Assembly: GCA_002385805.1 (NCBI GenBank)
Contig: DGEF01000053.1
Location: 1-10,269 of the forward strand
Length of the DNA: 10,269 nt
Direction: 5' to 3'
From: Peptococcaceae bacterium UBA3933
Lineage (GTDB): Bacteria > Bacillota > Peptococcia > Peptococcales > BICA1-8
The position numbers and the translations under genes are program-made. Positions 1-6,459 of this stretch are shown here, in pieces. Positions within the stretch are counted from its first letter, which is position 1. Each line of letters opens with the position of its first letter. Below the pieces are notes generated by a model. It did not search any database. It was not told where the DNA came from and saw only the letters and a program-made list of their open reading frames with translations.

Positions 1-566
1 GTTACTTGGCCCGGTTGTCCGGTAAAAGTGACTTTACCTTTTTCATCTACAGTGGCTACAAAAATATTGGAACTGGACCATTCTACATCGGTATTTTTTA
101 GATTTACCTTGCGGCCATCGTGATATAGTTTATAAACTTTTAGAGTATTCGATTTTTTATCAGGATCTAGTTCCCCATCGAATTTTAAGACATAACTCTC
201 TTCGTCAACATCTTCTTCAGTTACATCTGTTTCCACATAATCAGTAATATTGTTGAAAGTAAAAGAAATTCTAACGCGGCCCGTTTCTCCTTTAAACTTC
301 ACTTTGCCGCCATAGACCGTAGCAATGTCCGAGTTACTGGTTCTCCATTCTCCCCCTACGATGTCGGTAATATCCATGGTGGAACCGTCACTGTATAAAC
401 CAATTGCTTTTAAATAGACAGGAGATGTGCTATATTCCAGTTCTCCTTCGATAAAAATATCAATTAAGCTGGCAGCTTGTCCCAGAGAAGGAAAGGTTAA
501 ATTGCAGAGTAAAATGGTGAAAGCTAAAGCAAATAAAAAGATGATTTTTCCGTTAGTTCTACTCAT
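1..566 (-). CDS. Secreted bacterial Ig-like (Big_2) domain protein, C-terminus cut by window edge
   Basis: The open frame runs from ATG at 566 leftward off the window, giving the first 188 residues. Residues 1-32 are a signal peptide: a short basic start (MSRTNGK), a hydrophobic core at about 8-27, and an A-rich end (GQAAS) that fits a signal peptidase I site. Two related segments of about 90 residues follow. Each has a LY-x-DG strand (57-61 and 147-151) and then the bacterial Ig-like core: EWRTSNSDIATV with GGKVKF (73-92), and EWSSSNIFVATV with KGKVTF (162-182). The W-x-S-S-N-x-x-x-A-T-V ... G-K-V pattern is typical of Big_2 repeats, which usually act as spacer or adhesion modules in exported or cell-surface proteins. 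The start is backed by GGGAGAAG just upstream and by a promoter at 611-639. The missing C-terminus could hold more repeats, SLH domains or a catalytic domain, so the specific role is unknown. Confidence 0.85.
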   Translation of the reverse strand, partial: MSRTNGKIIFLFALAFTILLCNLTFPSLGQAASLIDIFIEGELEYSTSPVYLKAIGLYSDGSTMDITDIVGGEWRTSNSDIATVYGGKVKFKGETGRVRISFTFNNITDYVETDVTEEDVDEESYVLKFDGELDPDKKSNTLKVYKLYHDGRKVNLKNTDVEWSSSNIFVATVDEKGKVTFTGQPGQV

Positions 567-593
567 TAATCTTCTCCCTTCAGAAACTAATTT

Positions 594-608
594 ATAAGTA
601 AATTTATT
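594..608. repeat. Copy 1 of a 15-bp AT-rich motif, ATAAGTAAATTTATT
   Basis: This matches 14 of 15 bases of the motif at 937-951. Here it lies between the -10 box and the start codon of the Ig-like protein gene, at about the expected transcription start, where a bound protein would block transcription. No function is known. In sequence this AT-rich a chance match is possible. Confidence 0.3.
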
Positions 609-610
609 AA

Positions 611-639
611 ATTATACCATATTGTTCCTGTATAGGTAA
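611..639 (-). promoter_or_regulatory. SigmaA-type promoter with extended -10 for the Ig-like protein gene
   Basis: Read on the minus strand, a perfect TATAAT (616-611) is preceded by TGG, forming an extended TGnTATAAT element. A weak -35 (TTACCT, 639-634) lies exactly 17 bases upstream. Transcription would start near 604, about 38 bases before the ATG at 566, so the gene can be transcribed independently of the small gene upstream. Confidence 0.6.
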
Positions 640-662
640 TTAGTTTAATGAGATTAAAGGGA

Positions 663-869
663 TTACATAAAGATTTCGTTAATTTTATATAATAAATAAA
701 AACCTAAAATTCCCCAAAAAATGCTAATAGATACTTCGGTAAGCTTTTGCACTAGTGTTTTTGAGGAATTAGCTTTAGCTTCTTTATCTTTTAGAATTTT
801 TTCATAGTCGTGTCTTGCTTTTTGGCGGATAAATTCCTCACGATAAATTTTTTCCAGGTGTTTACCCAT
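663..869 (-). CDS. Small single-helix membrane protein, 68 aa, unknown function
   Basis: The encoded protein has a highly charged, probably helical N-terminal half (residues 1-43, rich in K, R and E). One hydrophobic segment follows at about 46-61 (SISIFWGILGFYLLY), then a short charged tail. This suggests a tail-anchored inner-membrane protein with a cytoplasmic coiled or amphipathic arm. The ATG at 869 has GAAGGGAAG about 8 bases upstream, an acceptable ribosome binding site. The gene is in the same orientation as the Ig-like protein gene 96 bases downstream, which has its own promoter. I do not recognise a family. The composition argues for a real gene, but it is short and lacks diagnostic motifs. 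Confidence 0.6.
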   Translation of the reverse strand: MGKHLEKIYREEFIRQKARHDYEKILKDKEAKANSSKTLVQKLTEVSISIFWGILGFYLLYKINEIFM

Positions 870-936
870 AATTACACTTCCCTTCTTTATTAAATCAATT
901 GTCTGTCTCTAACTACCACCTATCTGTAATTTGCTC

Positions 937-951
937 ATAAGTAAATTTACT
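937..951. repeat. Copy 2 of the 15-bp motif, containing a perfect 12-bp palindrome
   Basis: ATAAGTAAATTTACT contains AGTAAATTTACT (940-951), which equals its own reverse complement. It lies in the 205-base divergent gap between the 68-aa gene and the rhodanese-fused reductase gene, and resembles an operator for a dimeric regulator. The related copy at 594-608 has lost the perfect symmetry by one base. It is not an obvious match to the Rex, CodY or Fur consensus as I know them. Confidence 0.35.
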
Positions 952-1074
952 GCTTTTATCAGGTATATGCAGAATAAGCTTTAACTATGTATCAAAACAG
1001 GAAAACATTGGTGAACAACGAATAATTATACATAGATATTAAAAATAAATTTTTCCGAAAAGGAGGAAAGTAAA

Positions 1075-2772
1075 TTGAAGAAAAAAATTATTGTTATCGG
1101 AGGGGTTGCGGCAGGTGCTTCGGCAGCAGCTAAGGCAAGAAGAGATGATGAAAATGCGGAAATCGTAATCTATGAGAAAGGACCTTATGTATCTTTTGCT
1201 AATTGTGGTTTACCTTATTACATTGGTAGAGATATTAAGGAAAGAGACCAGTTGTTTTTAATGACACCGGAACTTTTTCAAAATAGGTATAATATCTTGG
1301 TTAAAGTTAACCATGAGGTTATTAAGATTAACCGTAAGGAAAAACAGGTAACCGTTAAAAATCTAGATACAGGTGCAATATTTACAGATAATTATGACAG
1401 GTTGGTAGTGGCTACAGGAGGTAGTCCTGTTAAACCGCCTATTCCGGGAATTGACTTAGACAATATTTTCACGTTATTTACTGTAAGGGATGTTGATAAC
1501 ATTGAACAGGCTTTGGCTCAGGGTAATGTTGAAAATGTGGTCATTATCGGGGGAGGGTATATTGGTTTAGAAGCTACCGAGGCTTTTTTGAAAAGGGGTA
1601 AAAGGGTAACTTTAGTAGAAAAAACTGATCAATTATTGCCTTATTTAGATCAGGAAATGGCAGTTCCTTTGCAAATTCATCTAGAAAATATCGGAACCCA
1701 GGTCATATTAGGGGATGGGGTAAAGGAGTTCAAAGGTGATAGGGTGGTAAGTCGAGTTGTTTTGGAAAGCGGTAAGGTTTTGCCTGCAGATTTAGTAATT
1801 GTGGCCGTTGGGGTGAAACCCAGGATAGAATTACTCAAAGAAGCCGGGTTAGAAATAGGCCCTACCGGTGGAGTTGTGGTTAAGGCCACTTTACAAAGCA
1901 GTGACCCGGATATTTATGTAGGTGGGGATATTATCGAAACAGTTCATTTAGTAACAGGAAAAAAAGTAAGGATTCCTTTAGCCGGACCTGCAAATAAGCA
2001 GGGGAGGGTAATCGGTGCCAATGTAGTAGGTGGTAAGAAATACTTTAAAGGTGTTTTAGGCACTTCTATTGTTAAAGTAGGAGATTTAACCGCTGCCAAA
2101 ACAGGTATCAATGAAAGAGAAGCTAAAGAGGAAGGGTTCGCCTATTATGTCTCTTATACACCTTCTTTAGATCATGCCGGTTATTATCCCGGAGGAAAAC
2201 ACATGCTGACAAAATTAATTGTGGAAGAACATTCAGGGAAAATACTTGGCGCAGAGATTGTTGGCTGGCAGGGAGTGGACAAGCGCATTGATGTTTTGGC
2301 TACTGCCATTTATGCCTCCCTGACAGTGGAAGATTTAGAAAACCTTGATTTAGCTTATGCTCCTCCTTATTCCTCAGCCAAAGACCCGGTAATAATTGCC
2401 GGTTTTGTGGCGGCTAACATTTTGCGTGGTGAAATAAACGTCATAGCTCCACAAGATTTGAAAAAATCACTGGAAAGAGGAGAAGAGTGGCAAATAGTAG
2501 ATGTGCGGACTCCCAAAGAATATAAGAAGGAAGGGTATATTTCTGGGGCTAAATTAATTCCTATTGATGAATTACGAGAAAAATACAAAGATTTAGATCC
2601 TCAGAAAAGAACGGCAGTTTATTGTAAAGTAGGCTATCGTTCCTATTTAGCCTGTAAAATTCTGAGAAATTTCGGTTTTAAAGAGGTTTATAATATCAGT
2701 GGTGGATACATGGGATACCTCTCGGATGTAGGGATTGCTCCCAAGAAGGACCAAACGGCCAGTGCTAATTGA
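1075..2772 (+). CDS. CoA-disulfide / NAD(P)H persulfide reductase with C-terminal rhodanese domain (CoADR-RHD)
   Basis: This is a flavoprotein of the pyridine nucleotide-disulfide oxidoreductase superfamily, 565 aa. The FAD-binding motif is GGVAAGASAAAKARR (9-23). The single active-site cysteine is Cys44 in SFANCGLPYY, the hallmark of CoA-disulfide reductases and NADH oxidases rather than CxxxxC enzymes. The NAD(P)H-binding loop is IIGGGYIGLEA (157-167) and the second FAD motif is YVGGD (281-285). The dimerisation region (about 330-445) keeps tyrosines within YAPPYSS (428-434). A rhodanese domain occupies about 460-550, with DVR at 476-478 and a catalytic loop CKVGYRS (Cys517). Characterised relatives of this architecture and length reduce CoA disulfides, CoA persulfides or polysulfide with NAD(P)H, so a cytoplasmic role in thiol redox balance or sulfane-sulfur handling is likely. 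The start is TTG at 1075, supported by AGGAGG eight bases upstream. I see no TusA or DsrE module. Confidence 0.93.
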   Translation: MKKKIIVIGGVAAGASAAAKARRDDENAEIVIYEKGPYVSFANCGLPYYIGRDIKERDQLFLMTPELFQNRYNILVKVNHEVIKINRKEKQVTVKNLDTGAIFTDNYDRLVVATGGSPVKPPIPGIDLDNIFTLFTVRDVDNIEQALAQGNVENVVIIGGGYIGLEATEAFLKRGKRVTLVEKTDQLLPYLDQEMAVPLQIHLENIGTQVILGDGVKEFKGDRVVSRVVLESGKVLPADLVIVAVGVKPRIELLKEAGLEIGPTGGVVVKATLQSSDPDIYVGGDIIETVHLVTGKKVRIPLAGPANKQGRVIGANVVGGKKYFKGVLGTSIVKVGDLTAAKTGINEREAKEEGFAYYVSYTPSLDHAGYYPGGKHMLTKLIVEEHSGKILGAEIVGWQGVDKRIDVLATAIYASLTVEDLENLDLAYAPPYSSAKDPVIIAGFVAANILRGEINVIAPQDLKKSLERGEEWQIVDVRTPKEYKKEGYISGAKLIPIDELREKYKDLDPQKRTAVYCKVGYRSYLACKILRNFGFKEVYNISGGYMGYLSDVGIAPKKDQTASAN

Positions 2773-2777
2773 TTAAC

Positions 2778-2808
2778 TAATCACCGACCGTTTATTTTAA
2801 GGTGGTTA
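2778..2808. terminator. Weak hairpin between convergent genes, possible bidirectional terminator
   Basis: TAATCACC (2778-2785) can pair with GGTGGTTA (2801-2808), eight base pairs with one G-U and a 15-base loop. It lies in the 33-base gap where the reductase gene and the minus-strand 98-aa gene converge, and overlaps the stop codon of the latter. The following T-rich stretch is short and interrupted, so termination here is only suggested. Confidence 0.25.
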
Positions 2809-3102
2809 TTTACTGCTCAAGGACTGTAAAATCCTTTCGGCTTTATAGAAATCAGCTTTTTCTACCCAAATGGTATAGGAAACAGGAGGAATACGGGAAA
2901 CAATGGCACCCTGCCGAAAATTAAATTCTTCTCCACCGGAAGTAGTTCTGTATTTGATTTTGGCATTTTGAAGTTGCCCTACTATCTTCATGTACTCTTC
3001 CACATCTTGAGTAGTATATAATTCTTTCCAGTTGCGATTGCCGGTTTGCCAGAGAAAATAGCCGCCGATTAAAATAAAAAGCAAAATAATCAAAAATTCC
3101 AC
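2806..3102 (-). CDS. Membrane-anchored small protein, 98 aa, DUF2007-like C-terminal region
   Basis: An N-terminal hydrophobic helix (about residues 2-18, EFLIILLFILIGGYFLW) is followed by a soluble part of about 75 residues. The end of the soluble part (YTIWVEKADFYKAERILQSL, 76-95) resembles the strand-helix of small GlnB-like/DUF2007 proteins, which have an 'A-D-x-Y-K-A-E-x-I-L' helix. This is a resemblance by eye and no function follows from it. The start is GTG at 3102; AAAAGGAGG ends seven bases before it, an excellent ribosome binding site that decides the start. The gene follows yibE/F on the same strand with a 93-base gap that holds a candidate promoter but no clear terminator, so it may be both co-transcribed and independently expressed. 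Confidence 0.75.
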   Translation of the reverse strand: MEFLIILLFILIGGYFLWQTGNRNWKELYTTQDVEEYMKIVGQLQNAKIKYRTTSGGEEFNFRQGAIVSRIPPVSYTIWVEKADFYKAERILQSLSSK

Positions 3103-3146
3103 CCTTATTCCTCCTTTTCATAGATAGATAAGATTTTTGTAAATAT

Positions 3147-3175
3147 ATTATATGTCACTTTTTTCTAAAGATGAA
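3147..3175 (-). promoter_or_regulatory. Candidate sigmaA promoter for the 98-aa gene
   Basis: On the minus strand a perfect TATAAT (3152-3147) lies 17 bases after TTCATC (3175-3170), a poor -35. It is about 45 bases upstream of the GTG at 3102. The -10 is strong, but the surrounding DNA is very AT-rich, so chance is possible. Confidence 0.35.
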
Positions 3176-3195
3176 GCAAAGACAAACTTTTACAA

Positions 3196-4332
3196 TCATG
3201 TTTTTTTATACATTAGGAAAGCAGCAATTACTGTGGTAATAGGGATGGCTAAAATAAGACCGATAGTACCGGAAATTGCTCTTACAAATTCAACAGCCAA
3301 AAACTCCATATTTATTAGTTTGATAAATGGTTGTTCGTAAGCCATAAATAAAAGAAACAGGGGAATAGAAGTACCGGTATAAGCCAGGATGAGGGTGTTG
3401 GACATAGTACCCATTATGTCTTTACCCACATTCATTCCTGATTTCATTAATTTTTTTAAACTTATATCTGTGGCTACTGCATTAATCTCTTCCAGAGCAG
3501 AAGCGATGGACATACTGACATCCATTACTGCTCCTAAAGCCCCAATAATTATTCCTGCAAATAATAAACCCTGGAAATCAAATTCAACATTTTGGGGTAT
3601 GTATAAAAGCATCTGGGCTTCTTCCCCGCTTAAACCTTGTAAATTAGCCAGTTTACCGATAAAAATAGCGATAAAGGCTGATACCAACAGGCCTCCGGCA
3701 GTTCCCAAAACGGCGGCAACAGTTTTTTTAGATACTCCTCCAATTATGAATAAGGTAAAAGTAGTTACTATTATGCCGGTCAGCAGTGCTAACAGAACAG
3801 GATTATAACCGGCAAAAAGTAAAGGGAGCATTCCTTTGGCAATAACTAAAACAGTTAACCCTAAGGTGAATACTGACTTTAATCCCTGTTTTGCACCGAT
3901 AAGGATGAGTAATAATATGAACAAAACGATTAGGACATATATATAGGTATCTCTTTGGAAATCGGCAATATAGCCGTTAAAAATACCTCCGGCCAATATT
4001 TCCAAAATCAAGAGAACCTTATCGCCTTCGGAAACCCAAATGTCATAAGCGGGATTACCTGTAGTGGTGTTTTCTATGGTGATTATTTCTCCTTTAAAGG
4101 GACCGGAAGTTATTTTTACCTTAACCTCTTGATAATCAAAGAGAAGTCCTGCACCGTAATCTTTATTATATTCCTGGGAAATAATTTCTACCACTTCACC
4201 TTTAGCAAACTCTGTGGGTATAGAATCTTCAGGAGAAATTGGCTCTTCTGTTTCCGCCAGGCTTAAGTTGGGCATAAAGACTAAAAGCAATATTAAAGTA
4301 AGAATTAAGTATTTTTTTAGTAGTGTATTCAC
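3196..4332 (-). CDS. YibE/F family integral membrane protein
   Basis: This 378-aa protein starts with a signal-like hydrophobic segment (about 7-26, ending LSLAE). An exported beta-rich domain of about 100 residues follows (about 40-128). After it come seven or eight membrane helices, roughly at 131-146, 152-172, 177-198, 204-227, 255-275, 309-332 and 350-374. Two motifs typical of the YibE/F family are present: GAVMDVSMSIASALEEI (267-283) and SGMNVGKDIMGTMSNTLILA (298-317). The family is widespread in Firmicutes, usually annotated as a multitransmembrane protein, with no established biochemical role. The start is GTG at 4332 with a near-perfect AAGGAGGT site whose GGAGG core lies eight bases before it. 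The gene is divergent from the deacetylase gene and has a good promoter candidate at 4355-4383. Confidence 0.88.
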   Translation of the reverse strand: MNTLLKKYLILTLILLLVFMPNLSLAETEEPISPEDSIPTEFAKGEVVEIISQEYNKDYGAGLLFDYQEVKVKITSGPFKGEIITIENTTTGNPAYDIWVSEGDKVLLILEILAGGIFNGYIADFQRDTYIYVLIVLFILLLILIGAKQGLKSVFTLGLTVLVIAKGMLPLLFAGYNPVLLALLTGIIVTTFTLFIIGGVSKKTVAAVLGTAGGLLVSAFIAIFIGKLANLQGLSGEEAQMLLYIPQNVEFDFQGLLFAGIIIGALGAVMDVSMSIASALEEINAVATDISLKKLMKSGMNVGKDIMGTMSNTLILAYTGTSIPLFLLFMAYEQPFIKLINMEFLAVEFVRAISGTIGLILAIPITTVIAAFLMYKKT

Positions 4333-4354
4333 AACGGTTACCTCCTTGTGGTTT

Positions 4355-4383
4355 AAAATAGCAGCAATTAATTATTTTTGCAA
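4355..4383 (-). promoter_or_regulatory. Candidate sigmaA promoter for the yibE/F gene
   Basis: On the minus strand TTGCAA (4383-4378) and TATTTT (4360-4355) are separated by exactly 17 bases. The promoter sits 23 bases upstream of the GTG start, so the 5' leader would be very short, with the ribosome binding site close to the transcription start. Confidence 0.4.
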
Positions 4384-4445
4384 TGGAAAATTTAATTTTT
4401 ACATGAATTGTTTTTAACTGGGCAAAATACCAGTGAGGTGATTGC

Positions 4446-5267
4446 ATGCGTAAAATTTATTTATTAGGTACTGTATTTTTGCTCTTACTGGTTGGTTTTT
4501 TTGCCTGGAACAATATGTTTGCCGACAATAATTTAGCTAAAAAACCTATCTCTCCCCAGGCTTTTGACTTATCGGGAGGACCGGAAAGGGAAAAAAGGGG
4601 CTTTCCCCAAAGGGAAATTATTGACTTAGCTTCAGAGTATCCGGATGTCTTTTTTCGGCAAGGTTCACCTAAAGAAAAAATGGTGGCCTTGACTTTCGAT
4701 GATGGACCCGATGATAATTACACAGTTGAAATTTTAGACGTTCTGAAAAAACATAAAGTTCCGGCTACCTTTTTCTTAATAGGTAAGCGGTGTGAACTTT
4801 TCCCTGATGTAGTGAAACGAATGGTTAAAGAAAAACATGTAGTCGGTAATCATACCTGGAGTCATCCGGACATCTCAAAATTGTCCGAGAAAGAAATTAT
4901 AGAGGAAATTACTAAAGCCGATAAAGTGATTAAAAAAATTGCCGGATATGCACCTAGATTATTCAGGTCACCTTACGGTTCTTTAGGAAGAAAAGAGGTA
5001 GAACTAATTAGTAGTAAAGGTTATAAAATAATTTCCTGGAACGTAGATTCTTTGGACTGGAAAGGTTTATCTGCGGAAGAAGTAAAAACTAATGTATTAG
5101 AAAATGTGCGGGAAGGATCCATTATTTTGCAGCATTCCGCCGGAGGAATAGGTGAGGATTTAAGCGGAACGGTGGAAGCTTTAGATGAGATAATCAAAGT
5201 CTTGAAAAAAGATGGTTACAAATTTGTTACCATAGACAAGTTATTGGATATACCTTACAAAAAATAA
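4446..5267 (+). CDS. Exported polysaccharide deacetylase, carbohydrate esterase family 4 (NodB domain)
   Basis: This 273-aa protein has an N-terminal membrane anchor or uncleaved signal (residues 3-21), a linker to about 75, then a NodB domain. All five CE4 motifs are visible: TFDDGPDD (83-90, catalytic base and metal Asp), NHTWSH (135-140, metal-binding His136 and His140), RSPYG (174-178), a tryptophan motif around SWNVDSLDW (197-205), and LQHS (228-231, catalytic His230). The metal-binding triad is complete, so the protein should be an active metal-dependent N- or O-deacetylase of cell-wall or exopolysaccharide. In spore formers this group includes the PdaA/PdaB-like peptidoglycan deacetylases, but substrate cannot be read from the sequence. 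ATG at 4446 follows GAGGTG. A five-bp hairpin (ACTGG 4417-4421, CCAGT 4430-4434) directly precedes the ribosome binding site. An intrinsic terminator follows the stop codon immediately. Confidence 0.92.
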   Translation: MRKIYLLGTVFLLLLVGFFAWNNMFADNNLAKKPISPQAFDLSGGPEREKRGFPQREIIDLASEYPDVFFRQGSPKEKMVALTFDDGPDDNYTVEILDVLKKHKVPATFFLIGKRCELFPDVVKRMVKEKHVVGNHTWSHPDISKLSEKEIIEEITKADKVIKKIAGYAPRLFRSPYGSLGRKEVELISSKGYKIISWNVDSLDWKGLSAEEVKTNVLENVREGSIILQHSAGGIGEDLSGTVEALDEIIKVLKKDGYKFVTIDKLLDIPYKK

Positions 5268-5290
5268 GATCGCCTTCAGGCGATTTTTCT
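5268..5290 (+). terminator. Rho-independent terminator after the deacetylase gene
   Basis: ATCGCC (5269-5274) pairs perfectly with GGCGAT (5279-5284) around a TTCA loop and is followed by a T-rich tract (TTTTTCTTATTTT). It starts one base after the stop codon, so the deacetylase gene appears to end its transcription unit here. Confidence 0.85.
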
Positions 5291-5294
5291 TATT

Positions 5295-5322
5295 TTGAAG
5301 AGGAAAAGCTAAGATTTATATA
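5295..5322 (+). promoter_or_regulatory. Candidate sigmaA promoter for the hydroxyacid dehydrogenase gene
   Basis: TTGAAG (5295-5300) and TATATA (5317-5322) are 16 bases apart, just after the preceding terminator and about 43 bases before the next ATG. The position is right; the boxes are only moderately good. Confidence 0.35.
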
Positions 5323-5365
5323 GAAATAATGTAAAAAAATTATTGATGAAAAAGGAGTTGATAGG

Positions 5366-6250
5366 ATGGTACTACAAAAAGAAAATACAGTAATCGGTTT
5401 TATTGGCACAGGAGTTATGGGAAAAAGTATGGCTTTAAATTTAATGAAAGCAGGATATAAACTGGTTATTTATAATCGGACTAAAGCTAAAGCACAAGAG
5501 TTGATTGATGCCGGTGCTCTCTGGCAGGATACGGTAGCCGGTGTTGCACAGAAAGCAAAAGTAATAATTACCATGGTGGGTTACCCTAAAGATGTGGAAG
5601 AGGTTTATTTAAGTGATGAGGGGATAATAAAAAATGCTCAAGCCGGTTCCTATCTAGTGGACATGACCACTTCCAGTCCTTCTTTAGCTAAAAGAATTTA
5701 TGAAGAAGCCCTAAAGGCTCAAATGTTTGCTTTAGATGCGCCGGTTTCCGGTGGGGACATTGGTGCCAGAAATGCTACTTTATCCATAATGGTAGGGGGG
5801 GAAAAAGAAGCATTTGAGGCTGTAAAACCTATCTTTGAAGCAATGGGTAATAACATAGTACTTCAAGGTCCGGCAGGTTCCGGTCAATATACAAAAATGT
5901 GCAACCAAATAGCTATTGCTTCTAATATGCTGGGTGTATGTGAGGCTATGGCCTATGCCCAAAAAGCAGGTTTGGATCCTCAAAATGTCTTAAAAAGCAT
6001 AGAAACAGGTGCTGCTGGTAGTTTCTCCTTAAGTAATCTTGCACCGCGGATGCTTAAAGGAGATTTTGCCCCTGGATTTTACGTTAAGCACTTTATCAAA
6101 GATATGAGAATTGCTCTGGAATCAGCTAAAGAAATGGGCCTGATGACCCCAGGCCTGGAATTGGCTTTGGCCTTGTATGAAAGACTTGCGGAAAAAGGGG
6201 AAGAAAACAGCGGGACACAAGCACTCTTTAAATTGTATGTTGAAAAGTAA
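5366..6250 (+). CDS. Beta-hydroxyacid dehydrogenase (3-hydroxyisobutyrate dehydrogenase / 2-hydroxy-3-oxopropionate reductase family)
   Basis: This 294-aa protein is full length for the family and probably cytoplasmic. The N-terminal Rossmann domain has GFIGTGVMG (11-19), the family's nucleotide-binding signature. YNRT (36-39) ends the second strand, and an Arg after that strand usually favours NADP(H) over NAD(H). The substrate-binding motif DAPVSGG is at 124-130. The catalytic lysine is Lys177 in GSGQYTKMCN (171-180), with the usual Asn180. The C-terminal helical domain has the conserved KD pair at 245-246. Members oxidise or reduce 3-hydroxyisobutyrate, tartronate semialdehyde, succinic semialdehyde, glyoxylate and similar compounds, so substrate is undetermined. 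ATG at 5366 follows AAAGGAG by eight bases. No valine-degradation or glycerate-pathway gene lies nearby to narrow the choice. Confidence 0.92.
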   Translation: MVLQKENTVIGFIGTGVMGKSMALNLMKAGYKLVIYNRTKAKAQELIDAGALWQDTVAGVAQKAKVIITMVGYPKDVEEVYLSDEGIIKNAQAGSYLVDMTTSSPSLAKRIYEEALKAQMFALDAPVSGGDIGARNATLSIMVGGEKEAFEAVKPIFEAMGNNIVLQGPAGSGQYTKMCNQIAIASNMLGVCEAMAYAQKAGLDPQNVLKSIETGAAGSFSLSNLAPRMLKGDFAPGFYVKHFIKDMRIALESAKEMGLMTPGLELALALYERLAEKGEENSGTQALFKLYVEK

Positions 6251-6360
6251 CCCTCCTAAGGTAATGTAACTTGAAGTTAATAATAAATTAGTTATTGCCA
6301 AGAATAATCCGATAAGGGGCAGTAGTTTTCTTTGAGTCGGAACGAAGGTTGAGCTATCTC

Positions 6361-6386
6361 GGGTGGTTTACCCACCCAAATTTTTT
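6361..6386 (+). terminator. Rho-independent terminator, either distal for the dehydrogenase gene or an attenuator
   Basis: GGGTGG (6361-6366) pairs perfectly with CCACCC (6372-6377) around a TTTAC loop, followed by AAA and six T (6381-6386). It lies 110 bases after the dehydrogenase stop and 141 bases before the MBL-fold start, so it may end the former or attenuate the latter. Confidence 0.7.
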
Positions 6387-6429
6387 GAAGTGAATTTTTG
6401 CAGATGTTTAAAAGAAATATATAAAACTA

Positions 6430-6459
6430 TTGGCTTGGATAGTATCGCTGAATTAAAAT
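6430..6459 (+). promoter_or_regulatory. Candidate sigmaA promoter for the MBL-fold gene
   Basis: TTGGCT (6430-6435) and TAAAAT (6454-6459) are 18 bases apart and lie downstream of the terminator hairpin, about 70 bases before the ATG at 6528. If used, transcription of the MBL-fold gene bypasses the hairpin. Confidence 0.35.

Noticed and set aside
644..658. Inverted repeat TTTAAT-GAG-ATTAAA after the 68-aa gene as a terminator
   Set aside because: The stem is only six A-T pairs with no following T tract; it could be chance in AT-rich DNA.
1008..1038. SigmaA promoter for the CoADR gene (TTGGTG with TATACA or TAGATA)
   Set aside because: Spacings of 13 or 19 bases are outside the normal range and the boxes are weak; other pairs in the gap are no better.
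1677..2588. Two minus-strand open frames (1677-1889 and 2367-2588)
   Set aside because: Both are shadows inside the CoADR-rhodanese gene, whose motifs run uninterrupted on the plus strand.
2921..3121. 66-codon minus-strand frame overlapping the 98-aa gene
   Set aside because: Same strand, different frame; the GTG-started 98-aa frame has the correctly spaced ribosome binding site and a membrane helix.
3389..3808. 139-codon plus-strand open frame
   Set aside because: It is fully antisense to the YibE/F gene, which has clear family motifs, membrane helices and a strong ribosome binding site; the plus-strand frame has no recognisable features.
3955..4266. 103-codon plus-strand open frame
   Set aside because: Antisense to the exported domain of YibE/F, with no domain recognised.
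6300..6386. T-box leader or known riboswitch (yybP-ykoY manganese type) suggested by AAGGGGCAGTAG and GGGTGG
   Set aside because: Only short fragments resemble these classes; the required second halves (T-box stem I and ACCGCG core, or the second manganese-site loop) are absent.
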